Shown piece by piece: positions 1 to 8,709 of a DNA stretch of 10,000 nucleotides. The stretch is from Trachelipus rathkii (taxonomy: Eukaryota > Arthropoda > Malacostraca > Isopoda > Trachelipodidae). The translations under genes were made by a program, and so were the position numbers. Numbering within the stretch: position 1 is the first letter of the stretch; every line of letters begins with the position of its first letter. Under the pieces are notes generated by a model that saw only the letters and a program-made list of their open reading frames with translations, searched no databases and was not told the origin of the DNA. The DNA lies in NCBI GenBank assembly GCA_015478945.1, contig JABUQX010113414.1, forward strand, positions 5,001 through 15,000, given 5' to 3'.

Positions 1-24
1 AAAAAATCATAATTTTTTTTATTT

Positions 25-330
25 TTTTAGGCAAATTTTTTTTTCTAAATTAATAATTATTCCTAGTTATCACCTGATTAATGATAAGTATATTTCATCT
101 AATATTAATCAAGCCAAATCCCATGTAGTTTCAAAGCGTTTTCAATAAAGGAAAAATACATAAATTAGAGTTACTCAGATATTTACAGTATATACCTATA
201 TAATTAAATTTAACTTATTACTATTACTAATAATAATTATACCTACTAAACTTATTATTAATTAGGTAATAATTAGGATTATTTACTAATTTTATCATAA
301 TAATAATAAAAAGGCAATTTGTGCCTAAAA
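25..330. repeat. MITE-like element with terminal inverted repeats
   Basis: An AT-rich stretch is bounded by inverted ends. The left end begins TTTTAGGCA and the right end finishes with TGCCTAAAA. Inside these, positions 47-78 match the reverse complement of 261-292 at 26 of 32 bases without a gap. No ORF of note lies between, which fits a non-autonomous DNA transposon (MITE) of about 300 bp. No clear target-site duplication is visible because both flanks are A/T homopolymers, so the exact ends are uncertain. Family not recognised. Confidence 0.45.
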
Positions 331-377
331 TAATCAAAGATAAAAAAAAAATCATTGATTTTTTGATTTTTTTGATT

Positions 378-439
378 TTTTAGGCTAATTTTTTTTCTAA
401 ATTAATAATTATTCCTAGTTATCACTTGATTAATGGTAA
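378..439. repeat. second copy of the MITE-like terminus
   Basis: This stretch repeats 25-87 almost exactly, offset by about 352 bp, with roughly three substitutions and one missing base. The A/T-rich sequence just upstream (344-377) also resembles that before the first copy. The similarity ends where TA microsatellite begins, so this looks like the left end of a second MITE whose body has been replaced or overrun by TA repeats. A tandem duplication is less likely because the downstream sequences differ. Confidence 0.5.
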
Positions 440-629
440 TATATATATATATTATATAATTATATGCATTTCTATTTATAAAGCTATATAAAATTATATC
501 TATATATAATATTATACAATTCATAAGTATATATAAATAATAATAAATATATATATATAATATAATATAGTATATATAACCCTTATATATATACCTTATA
601 TATATAAATAATATATTTAATATTATAAT

Positions 630-671
<42 letters not shown>

Positions 672-743
672 CATCCGGACACCCGTTTATAATCTTGGCA
701 TGGAGGGGCTGCAAGTTATATATATATATATATATATATTGAA
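440..743. repeat. TA-rich microsatellite tract
   Basis: Mostly (TA)n and interrupted ATA/TAA repeats, with the purest runs near 634-666 and 717-739. They are split by a short unique stretch at about 670-716 (near ACATCCGGACACCCG). Any open frame here is an artefact that translates as Ile/Tyr repeats. No gene is seen. Confidence 0.85.
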
Positions 744-905
744 ATGATGTTGACGTTTCTCCTTCTTAAGACTCTTTCCCCAGGTTGAATCTTCAAACTC
801 TTCACTCGTGATTGCATCAACAAAGGTCAACAAAAACTCTTCCATTACACACAAATAAATTGCAGAGATCGTGGTCGGCATTGAAAAGTTGATTGGCTGA
901 CTCAT
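741..905 (-). other. possible small exon or ORF, unrecognised
   Basis: On the minus strand an ATG at 903-905 opens about 55 codons of ordinary composition before the frame runs into TA microsatellite. The protein has mixed hydrophobic and acidic residues (FVDAITSEEFEDSTWGKSL in the middle) followed by a basic KKEKRQHH segment. The base composition is clearly less AT-rich than its surroundings, which could mark a host exon. No family is recognised, no convincing splice site bounds it on that strand, and chance is a real alternative. Confidence 0.2.
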
Positions 906-1123
906 TCAGAGTTAGGATACACGAAAGGACCACAAAGATTGATTTTTCCGGCCATTACGGGTGAGTGTTGAAACTTTAATTTCATTAAACCCATTTTATT
1001 AACATGTTTTAATAATAGATGCCTAAAAAGGCCCTATTACGAAGTTTATTGTGGATTATATGATATCAGCAATACGTAAATTCATTTTTAAAACCACAAC
1101 TGAGTTATACTGGTTTCTTTTAT

Positions 1124-1285
1124 TTAAGGAACTACCCACGGGACGAAGAAAAGAAAATTATCAACTCCAATATCCTACAAACCAATATCATCAGAGTTTG
1201 TATTGTATTTGAGAGAGTCCCAAATTAATTGTGTTTCCCATCACCCAACAACTCACTTATTATACTAATGGCACAGCCATCTAAG
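1124..1285 (+). other. possible host first exon (5' UTR plus six codons) ending at a donor site
   Basis: A less AT-rich stretch ends with an ATG at 1268 and six codons (Met-Ala-Gln-Pro-Ser-Lys). It then meets AAG|GTGAGC at 1286, a good splice donor. A second strong donor-like site, GGTGAGTG, lies near 960. If real, the retrotransposon would sit in the first intron of a host gene in the same orientation. No downstream exon is visible in the window, so this rests on splice consensus and composition alone. The left edge is a guess (near the TTTAAG at about 1130). Confidence 0.2.
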
Positions 1286-1302
1286 GTGAGCCTATTCCTG
1301 CT

Positions 1303-1614
1303 GTAACAAAAATTTATTTAAGAACTCTTAAGTTAACCCTTATTGGGCTTGTTTAATACTGGCTTCTTTGCCAATTGCAAGATTAATATTTTTTGCTTGA
1401 CGTGTATTAAATATAGTTAATTATACATTTTTTTTCACTATAACATAGAGAACTAAATGATTTACTGTTTGCTAATGTATTTAATTGTATTTTAACATTT
1501 ATTGATTATATTATTATTATGTATTATTATTATTATTATTTTTATTTTATTATCGATTATCATCTTTATTGTTAATTACTGATTTACATTTTTTAATTAT
1601 TATTATTAACTATT
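1303..1614. other. AT-rich flank, no gene seen
   Basis: Anonymous AT-rich sequence between the possible exon and the LTR. It includes an imperfect ATT/TTA trinucleotide tract at about 1510-1556. No ORF, RNA gene or clear inverted repeat is evident. If the LTR were longer than called, it could start at the TGTAAC at 1302. Confidence 0.5.
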
Positions 1615-1658
1615 TGTAACCCCCATGTATTAACCCTTACTAATTAAACTAACATACA

Positions 1659-1667
1659 TATATAAAT
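1659..1667 (+). promoter_or_regulatory. TATA-like box of the LTR promoter
   Basis: TATATAAAT lies 44 bp inside the called LTR start. Transcription would begin about 25-35 bp downstream, near 1690, placing the R region there. The local AT-richness makes chance TATA boxes common, so this is tentative. Confidence 0.4.
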
Positions 1668-1790
1668 AAAGAAAACTATAAAAATATAAACGCTTTATTT
1701 TTTATGCACTTTTAGTGTTTGCCAAGCCAATTGCATAGCTGCACTTTTTCTTATCTAATTTGCCAAAAGCATGTGGTGTCATCATTGATG

Positions 1791-1882
1791 GTGAGTGTTT
1801 TTTTTCTGTTTGTGGATGCAGCCTTAATCGTTATTTAATCCTTCTATTTTCTATTATTAATTGTGACTTCAATTCTCAGCAG
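1791..1882 (+). other. possible short intron inside the LTR
   Basis: ATG|GTGAGTG at 1791 is a strong donor consensus. T-rich sequence follows and TTCTCAGCAG ends at 1882, giving a 92-nt GT-AG candidate. The segment after it stays open without an ATG to about 2067. The evidence is consensus only. Confidence 0.25.
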
Positions 1883-1916
1883 TAGTTGTGGTCGTTCTTG
1901 AGGGACAACTCACAAA

Positions 1917-1922
1917 AATAAA
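1917..1922 (+). terminator. LTR polyadenylation signal AATAAA
   Basis: A canonical AATAAA within the less AT-rich part of the LTR. In the 3' LTR the same hexamer would direct cleavage some 10-30 bp further on, making R about 1690-1940. Another AATAAA at 1665-1670 overlaps the TATA region and is less likely to be used. Confidence 0.35.
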
Positions 1923-2037
1923 ACACCAGTTGGGGATCAGATCCGTCACGATATCTGTCATAGGAGAAAGTTCGGAAGAAGATCACTTTACAATCCGTAC
2001 CTCTCTTGGGATGAGCCAGACTTCTTTTAATTACAAA

Positions 2038-2168
2038 GTAAGTACTGGACTTGTCCTCTCATTGTAACTCAAAACTTGTTACATAATTTGGTAGCAGAGC
2101 GTAGTTGTTCTTTTTGAATATCTACCTCTGCTGCTGAGTGTTCTGTCACTCTTCTTTTCTGATTCAAG
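2038..2168 (+). other. possible leader intron spanning the LTR end and primer-binding site
   Basis: ACAAA|GTAAGTACT at 2038 is a near-ideal donor. CTCTTCTTTTCTGATTCAAG, ending at 2168, is a near-ideal acceptor with a pyrimidine tract, 42 nt before the gag ATG. Splicing would remove 131 nt including the primer-binding site, giving an RNA that is translatable but cannot be primed. This is inference from consensus sequences. Confidence 0.3.
2089..2100 (+). other. tRNA primer-binding site (initiator Met tRNA)
   Basis: TGGTAGCAGAGC is complementary to the 3' end of animal initiator Met tRNA including its CCA tail, matching 12 nt of the insect-type sequence before diverging. It lies 5 nt after the GTTACA end of the LTR, the standard position for priming minus-strand DNA synthesis. 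This site fixes the LTR boundary and the element's strand. Confidence 0.8.
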
Positions 2169-2210
2169 GGAGTAACCCTTATTCGTTCATTTCATTATTA
2201 ACTCACCATC

Positions 2211-2462
2211 ATGCCCGATGATATGAATTCTTTGGTAGAGGAAAAGAGTCCTATTTCTGGGACGAATTCTCAAACCACTCAAACCACTAATGGTTTGCAA
2301 ACTGGTTTACAAAACAGTGATCCAGGTGCTCAAGATCAGATACCAAATCTGGTGCAAGATCCACAAAATCTGTCCATGGATTCACCAACTTTTAAGGAAC
2401 TAATGCAGCAAAACACTCAATTGATTCAAATCAATGGCAAACATGATGCAAAATATGTCTAG
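2211..2462 (+). CDS. gag: Gag N-terminal fragment
   Basis: The ATG at 2211 has an A at -3 and lies 42 nt after the candidate leader acceptor. The first 60 residues are rich in Ser, Thr, Asn and Gln with little predicted structure. They are followed by a short helical segment (FKELMQQNTQLIQ) typical of the region before a Gag capsid. The frame ends at TAG 2460-2462, but the Met/Gln-rich helix continues smoothly in the +1 frame from ATG 2434. The stop is therefore best read as the result of one extra base between 2425 and 2462. A separate 83-residue protein is possible but less likely. Confidence 0.65.
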   Translation: MPDDMNSLVEEKSPISGTNSQTTQTTNGLQTGLQNSDPGAQDQIPNLVQDPQNLSMDSPTFKELMQQNTQLIQINGKHDAKYV

Positions 2463-3111
2463 GGACAGAAAACCACATAGCGTCATTCCTCCAGGAAAAT
2501 ATAGACTGGAAACTGGAGAAACAATGGTGCAATTCTTTCAACGTTATGAAGTATACTGCTTGGCTAAATATCCAGGTTCTCCAGAAGGTATGGTACCCCT
2601 TTTGGGAAACCACTTAGATGGAGCAGCTTTAGATGTATATAAAATAATAGCTCGAACAACATTTGAATATGATGAGGTAAAGAGGAAAATGTTAGCTTGG
2701 TTTAAGAGTGAAATTGAAAAAGAGACAAGGAAAGAAACAGAACAGTTTACAGATGCAAGTTTAATGGAAGAGGAAACAGTCCCTCTTTATGCGTTGAGAT
2801 TAATTGGGTTAGCCCAGAAGGCTTTCCCGGGGCAGGATGTTATGAAATTGCCTATAGTACGGCAAAAGTTTCTCAAAAGTTTACCAGAGAACATTCAAGA
2901 CAGGGTAGATGACACAATGACGGCTTCAGAAACAGCAATGGGACATCCGCTTCCTTGGGAGAGACTGGTTGCTATTGTTGACAAATGTTTTAAGGGTAAC
3001 AAAGGAAAGAAAGAAGGTTCTAGTCCAGAGGTTGTGGACCTGACTAAAAACTATCAAGTATCACCACAGATTCCTCTTTGTTCCCAATGCCTAAAAATAA
3101 GGAAAGTTTGA
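2434..3111 (+). CDS. gag: Gag capsid domain (retrotransposon gag family)
   Basis: A 225-codon frame with the pattern of the Retrotrans_gag capsid family. It has an aromatic-rich start (VQFFQRYEVYCLAKYPG), a Leu/Gly segment (LLGNHLDGAALDVY), helices with alternating charge, and the typical RQKFLKSLPENIQDRV near residue 145. A Lys/Gly-rich linker (KGNKGKKEG) follows. The protein assembles the particle shell. The frame ends at TGA 3109-3111 just after a Cys pair (LCSQC), and the related linker and zinc knuckles continue in another frame open from 3048. It overlaps the preceding fragment by 29 bp. Confidence 0.8.
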   Translation: MANMMQNMSRDRKPHSVIPPGKYRLETGETMVQFFQRYEVYCLAKYPGSPEGMVPLLGNHLDGAALDVYKIIARTTFEYDEVKRKMLAWFKSEIEKETRKETEQFTDASLMEEETVPLYALRLIGLAQKAFPGQDVMKLPIVRQKFLKSLPENIQDRVDDTMTASETAMGHPLPWERLVAIVDKCFKGNKGKKEGSSPEVVDLTKNYQVSPQIPLCSQCLKIRKV

Positions 3112-3500
3112 GATTGTGTTGTTGCCAGAGGACACAGACCTCGGGTGCAGAAGTTACTTCGCCGCAATTTAATACAGTTGCGTCATCAGCGGCAGTTACT
3201 AATCCCGGCAGACAAAACCAGACTACTCAGGGATTCTGTAGGAATGAATCAGGACCCTCAGTAGCCAGGTCTAGAGATCAACAGTATCCGTCAAGGCCTA
3301 GCAACAATAGACAGAATCAAAGAAGCGCACCTATATGTGCTCATTGCCACAAGCCTGGTCACTTAATGAGCCAGTGTCGATTGAGGCCTCAGTGTCAATA
3401 TTGTGGGAAAAGAGGACATACCTTTGATGATTGTTACGAGTCCCAGAATAGGTGTTTACGTTGTAAGGAAGTAGGCCATTTAGTAGCCGCCTGTCCCTGA
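3078..3500 (+). CDS. gag: Gag linker and nucleocapsid with three CCHC zinc knuckles
   Basis: The frame is open from 3048. The nominal start at 3078 is TTG, the first ATG is 3087, and translation really enters from the capsid piece. A Ser/Asn/Gln-rich linker leads to three classic C-x2-C-x4-H-x4-C knuckles at 3336-3377, 3393-3434 and 3453-3494. These bind and package the RNA. The frame stops at TGA 3498-3500, two codons after the last Cys, where one extra base after CCC hides the continuation described next. Confidence 0.8.
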   Translation: MFPMPKNKESLRLCCCQRTQTSGAEVTSPQFNTVASSAAVTNPGRQNQTTQGFCRNESGPSVARSRDQQYPSRPSNNRQNQRSAPICAHCHKPGHLMSQCRLRPQCQYCGKRGHTFDDCYESQNRCLRCKEVGHLVAACP

Positions 3501-3582
3501 CAAATATGGTAATCAAATTAAGTGTCCTTTTTGCCAAGGTAGCCATTTGGGTAAAGACTGTCCCACCAAACCGGGAAACTAG
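3499..3582 (+). CDS. gag: Gag C-terminal tail with a fourth zinc-knuckle-like motif
   Basis: This short frame continues the nucleocapsid after the third frame change. It carries a C-x2-C-x3-H-x4-C motif at 3523-3561 (CPFCQGSHLGKDC), one residue shorter than a classic knuckle between the second Cys and His. It ends at TAG 3580-3582, directly after the G GGA AAC slippery heptamer. This piece decides the phase: only in this frame is the heptamer correctly read as GGA AAC. Confidence 0.7.
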   Translation, partial: DKYGNQIKCPFCQGSHLGKDCPTKPGN

Positions 3583-3625
3583 TAAACTCCGACATGGAAG
3601 ACCTCATGTTGGAGAATGAAAGGTC
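3573..3625 (+). promoter_or_regulatory. -1 ribosomal frameshift signal between gag and pol
   Basis: The heptamer G GGA AAC (3573-3579) is in the gag frame and is followed at once by the gag stop TAG. A seven-base spacer (3580-3586) precedes a 10-bp stem: CTCCGACATG (3587-3596) with CATGTTGGAG (3605-3614), one G-U pair. Loop bases GACCT (3600-3604) can also pair with AGGTC (3621-3625), giving an H-type pseudoknot with a 3-nt first loop and a 6-nt last loop. Six bases is short to span ten pairs, so a plain hairpin is also possible. Slipping back one base enters the pol frame, open from 3501. All elements have the expected order and spacing. Confidence 0.8.
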
Positions 3626-6600
3626 AGAAATAGTACAAAGTCCAACCGATGTTATAATAGAGGTGGTTCCTGGAGAGTCTCAGGAGGATCCTCAGTGTGA
3701 ACCTAAGACTAGCATTGGAGAGATATTTCCATTGGTTTCAATAAGTAGTACTAGTACTCAGCCCATTCCGGAAGAACGAGTTACAGAAAACACTCCAGAG
3801 CATGATGTAGTTAAAGAAGAAGTAAAAGAGAAGGTTATAAAGTACAACATGATTAGAGCGCCAGAGGAGACCCTCCTTTTGAGAGTGACCATTGAAGATC
3901 AACCTCAAATAGAGGCTTGTGTAGCTTTTGTTGATACAGGCGCAGAGACAAGTCTGGTATCCACCAGGTGTTTCCATGCCTTGGACAAACAAAAATGTCC
4001 ATTATTACCCGCAGCTTATAAGAGCATAGAAGGGATAGGGCACGTGCGATTTCCAGTGCTAGGTGAAGTGATGTTGGCTCTAAAATTATCCACCAATTAT
4101 GTGTTAAAACCCATGAGATTTATCATAATCCCTGATGAGGTTATGGGATACGATCTGGTCATGGGTTATGATCTATTACAAAAGGAACGCCTGTTGCCTG
4201 ACTTATATGAAAAGGAACTGGTCCTTCGACGAGGGAATTATGTGCAAACAGTAGCTGTAGATATGCGGACTGAACAAAAGGGAATACTATGTGCATTGAC
4301 CGAAAGTATAGTGATTCAACCAAAAGAATGTGCCATTGTAGAGGTGCAGAGTAGTATAGGACTAAAATCAGAACAAGTAGGGATAATAGAGGCCAATTCA
4401 AGACTGCCGAAAGATATTACCTTTGAGAATGCAATTGTACAATTCCACGAGAATAAGACATTGTTAATAGCACGAAATGATGGAGAATTACCTAAGAAAT
4501 TAAGAAAAGGTACCATCATGGGGAATCTGGAGTTGACTAATATACCAGACCCTTCCATTAATTTAGTCGAGTTAGCGGAAAATGGCCCACAAGATCGGCC
4601 GAAGTGGACAACGGAAAGTATTTGTCAAGCTTTCAGAGTGCATGAGTCAGACATAACCGCCGAGCAGCAAGAACAATTGGTCCGACTCTTAAGTCGGTTT
4701 CCATCAGTCTTGAGTTTGGGAGATTCAGATGTTGGCTGTACCGATGTAATTAAACACCGGATTGAAACACTGACAGATGATCCTGTTCAGGTACCAGTAA
4801 GGCGCCTTCAAGGACCTATCTTACAGGAAATAGAAGCTAATTGTAAACAACTAGAGAAGGAAGGCATCATACAACGAAGTAAATCTCCTTACTCCGCTCC
4901 GGTTGTTCCAATAAGAAAGCCGGATGGATCAATACGATTATGCATCGATTATAGGGAACTCAATAAAATCACAAAGGGAGATAGTTTCCCTATCCCTAAT
5001 CTTATAGACATGCTCTTTAGTTTGCAGGGGATGAAGTATTTCACCACTATAGATCTGGTGAAAGGCTATTATCAGGTCGAGATGGAAGAAACCAGTATAG
5101 AGAAGACCGCCTTCACCACCCCCCTGTCACATTGGGAGTTTTTACGAATGCCTTTTGGTGTCAAAAACGGTCCGGCCACATTTCAGAGAGGCATGAGATA
5201 TGCGCTCGCCCATATCCCTTGGAATGAGTGCATGGTGTACTTAGATGATGTGCTCATCGTAAGTGCTACATATGAAAAACATCTAGAAATTTTAGAAAAA
5301 GTACTTCTGGCATTTCAGCAAACAGGTTTTAAAATTAAGCCAACTAAAACATTTATGGTAAGAAAGGAAGTACAATACTTGGGACATCAAATTTCAGAAC
5401 AAGGAATGATTCCCCTGGACTCTAATCTACAAGGGATTATGAAATTCCCTACGCCTAAGACCATTCGCCAGCTTCGTCAGTTTCTAGGCATGGTTAATTT
5501 TTATCGGCGACATATCCCCCATTGTTCAGAGTTCGCCAAGCCTCTCTTTGAATTATTAAGTGGCAAAACCCTTAAGTGGAATGAACCATGTCAGAAGGCG
5601 TTTGAAAAACTGAAGAAGTCTTTGATTGAACCACCAGTATTAACTTATCCAGATCGAACAGATCCAGCAGTCCCATTGTTGTTATATGTGGATGCTTCAG
5701 ACATCGGAGCAGGAGCATGTCTGGCTCAGAAACAATCTGGAGAGGAGAAGCCAATAGCTTTTATTTCCACCACTTTTTCAAAAGCAGAGCAGCGTTATAG
5801 CACCACTGAGAGAGAGATAGCTGCCATTCGATGGGCAGTCAGAGCCTTGAAACCTTTCTTATATGGCATAAAAGTGGTCATCCATACAGACCACAAGCCC
5901 TTGTTGTTCTTGCACAACATGCCTTTGGTAAATCCAAGGGTGGCACGTACTCTTGAGGAGTTGAACGATGTAGACTATGAATTGAGATATATTCCTGGTA
6001 AGGAGAATGTAGTGGCCGATGCCTTGTCAAGATCACCAATGGGTATTCTCTTGGAGAAGCAAGATAACCCTGAGTCTGTTAAAATTAATGAAATCCCAAA
6101 GGGGTTTACGGAAGTGAAGTTGCCTGGGGGCGGGGATTCGTTATTTCAGGCATTTTCTTTCTGGTTGTCTGGATCACCAGATCAACATGAAAAATTGAGA
6201 GAGATTGTTATTCAGGAACTCCTAGATAACCGCCAGAAATACGGGCACCCTACAGGAAAGAATAGAAATATTACCAAAACATTACAGCTAATGAAAAACA
6301 TAGGACAGTTCCCGCTAACGCAAGCTATACAGGCCTTTGCAGAATTGAATAAAGTACAGGTTTACGTATATTATGGTGACACTAAACCCCTGATATTCGG
6401 TACCACTGAGGGCCAAAGTATTTGCCATCTCATTTGTTTGGGAGGCGTACATTATAATTTGTTAGTTCCTTTCCGAATTAATAGTGTTGAATCAGGACCA
6501 ACGACTCAGATGATTGTCACTACACCTTTTCGAATTACTAGTGTTGAACCAGGACCAACGACTCAGACGATTGTCACTACAGAGTTCCAGGAATTCGATC

Positions 6601-8709
6601 TTTTAAATGAGTCTTTGGAAGAACCACAGGAACCCTCAACAGTGCCGAAACCTTTGTCGCTTAACACCATAGATAATAAAACGGCCCCTCCACCAGGGAA
6701 TGGTGGGGAGGTGGAGAAAGTACCCATGATTCGTCAAATAAGGCTAAACGAAGAAGACATAGTGGATCCATTGGACTTGGGTCATACAGATTTCTATAAA
6801 GTGCAGAATAATGATCCCTTATTACGTAAGTTAAGAAATGCCATTGTAAAGAATTTAGTATTTAATGGATCCTTGAAACCTTTTGCGAGATCCCAAAAGT
6901 ATATTCGTCTCCATAACAACTGTTTGTATAAAGAAATGCTTGATGGAGTATGGGCTTTGATAGTTCCTCACCATTATTTGGTTGAGGTAGCTGTTAAAGC
7001 ACACTGGATTTTTGCCCACATAGGGAAGCATAAGTTGTATTCTCTGTTAATTCAGCGAATGTGGCATCCAAAAATAAGTATAATATGTTCAGACATAACA
7101 ACTACCTGCTATAAATGCCAGGCCTACAAGATATCCAATATTATCCATGCCCCACCTACCATAAAAATTGTTACATCTCGGCCTTTTGAGTTGGTGGCAA
7201 TGGACTTGATTCAGTTCCCTCGTTCATCAAGAGGTAATCAGTATGCACTTGTCTTAGTTGATCATTACACAAAGTGGGTGTCAGCAGTACCAATAAAGAA
7301 TAAGAAAAGCGCAACAGTTGCAAATGCATTCAAACATAATATCTTGTCTTTTCTTCCAAAATTACCGGAAAGATTGCTGACAGATAATGGACGAGAGTTT
7401 GTTGGCCCAGAATTTGAGGAGCTCTTACGACAGCAGCACATTAGGCATGTATTAACAACACCCTATACTCCAGCGTCAAACGGGGCGGTGGAAAGAGTAA
7501 ATAGAACCCTCAGTCAATATTTAAGAATGTCCATCACTAGCCCTTCATCGTGGGACAATGATCTGTCTCAAGTAATATTAATATATAATCACACAAAACA
7601 TTCCGAAACCGACTTAACACCATGTGAAAACATTCTGAAAAGGGCTCATGAACTGTCTCTAGGTCTTCCTTTCCCAGAAATAGAAGATCGCTGGGAGTCC
7701 GGTCATAGTAAGTACGTCCCCTACGAACTATATCAGTTAGTAGGACTTAAAATTCATCTTCCGGGTGATCTGACATTGAATAAATTTAGACCACGTTATT
7801 ATGGACCTTATGAAATCATACAAGTGCAACAAAATAAGGTCACTTATATTATAAAATCTTTGAAAAATGGGCGAGAGTATCGCGCCCACCATCGACAATT
7901 ACGTCCTTGGAAGACTCCACCAGATTACCTGTTGAATGATCCGATCTTTCAGAAATACTCTATGGAGGATGACGAAGAGGAACCGGAACCATTTATGTTT
8001 CCGGAAGCTGAGGAAATAATTAGTAGTTGGGAATCGAATAATGTTGAAGATATTGCAGACGGGTTAGGTGAAGACGAAGATGAAGACGAAGAATCGATCT
8101 TTGAGGGTTTCTTGATGGATCCAAACCAAATGGAGGACATTGCCAACAAATTGAAAACTATATCGACTATACAAAATGCCATGAATGAAGTATTGACAAA
8201 TTTCACCACCGTAAAATTTCACCACAGTAAAACCGATTATGATGAGAATGATGAAAAAGAAGATGTACCTCAGACTCCGGATGAAGTAGCGAGTGAAGAG
8301 GAAGAAGTTAATTCATACTTGATGTGGGACACGTCTGAGTTGTTAGAGGAGGCGGAGAGACGTTGGGAGATGAGCCAAGCAATGGTCCTGCCATCCCCGA
8401 TCAACCCTCCGTATGTTCCCTTCAACCAAGATTTAGTGAAAGCAATGAATAGGTTTTCCACTCCGATAGTATCAATTACAGGAGATGGAGTTAATGCAGC
8501 AACAGCTGACAATGAATTAATTTGTGAAAACCAGGAATCATCCTTTTCACAAAGTCCACCCTTTTTGGGTTTTGAAGATCAAGTACAATCCTTGCCTGTA
8601 TGGATGCCGCCATCGGTATCTAATAATTTGCGACCGCATACGCGATCGAGAGGAGCATGCCAAGAGTTGCCCATTGTTTTTCCGTATTTATTGGAACGTC
8701 GTAAAAAGC

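Larger units (their letters stand above)
1615..2083 (+). repeat. candidate 5' LTR, about 469 bp
   Basis: The right end is fixed by the primer-binding site that follows 5 nt later, and reads GTTACA. The best left end is TGTAACCCCC at 1615, giving a perfect 6-bp terminal inverted repeat TGTAAC/GTTACA. A TATA-like box (1659) and an AATAAA (1917) inside support an LTR. U3 would be very short (about 45 bp before the TATA box). A longer LTR starting at the TGTAAC at 1302 cannot be excluded without the 3' copy. Confidence 0.6.
2211..3582 (+). pseudogene. gag: gag, broken by three frame changes
   Basis: The four reading-frame pieces below form one Gag polyprotein in order: N-terminal region, capsid, linker, and nucleocapsid zinc knuckles ending at TAG 3580-3582. 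Frame changes fall between 2425 and 2462, 3048 and 3111, and 3487 and 3500. In each window the upstream frame hits a stop just as the downstream frame opens with matching protein character. The first and third each behave like one extra base, the second like one lost base. Gag would coat the RNA in virus-like particles. Either this copy has decayed or the assembly has single-base indels here. The adjoining 1706-codon pol is intact, which makes long decay less likely. Confidence 0.75.

Noticed and set aside
402..674. Minus-strand ORF of about 90 codons
   Set aside because: It is a translation of TA microsatellite (Ile/Tyr repeats).
1..743. CRISPR-like or tandem array
   Set aside because: Repeats are simple TA/AT tracts and one duplicated transposon end, with no regular repeat-spacer pattern.
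1302..2083. Longer LTR starting at the TGTAAC at 1302
   Set aside because: TGTAACCCCC at 1615 gives a more typical LTR start and the same inverted repeat. Only the missing 3' LTR can decide, so the longer form is kept as an alternative.
7949..8209. Minus-strand Ser-rich ORF
   Set aside because: It is the antisense shadow of the GAA/GAT-rich acidic tail of pol.
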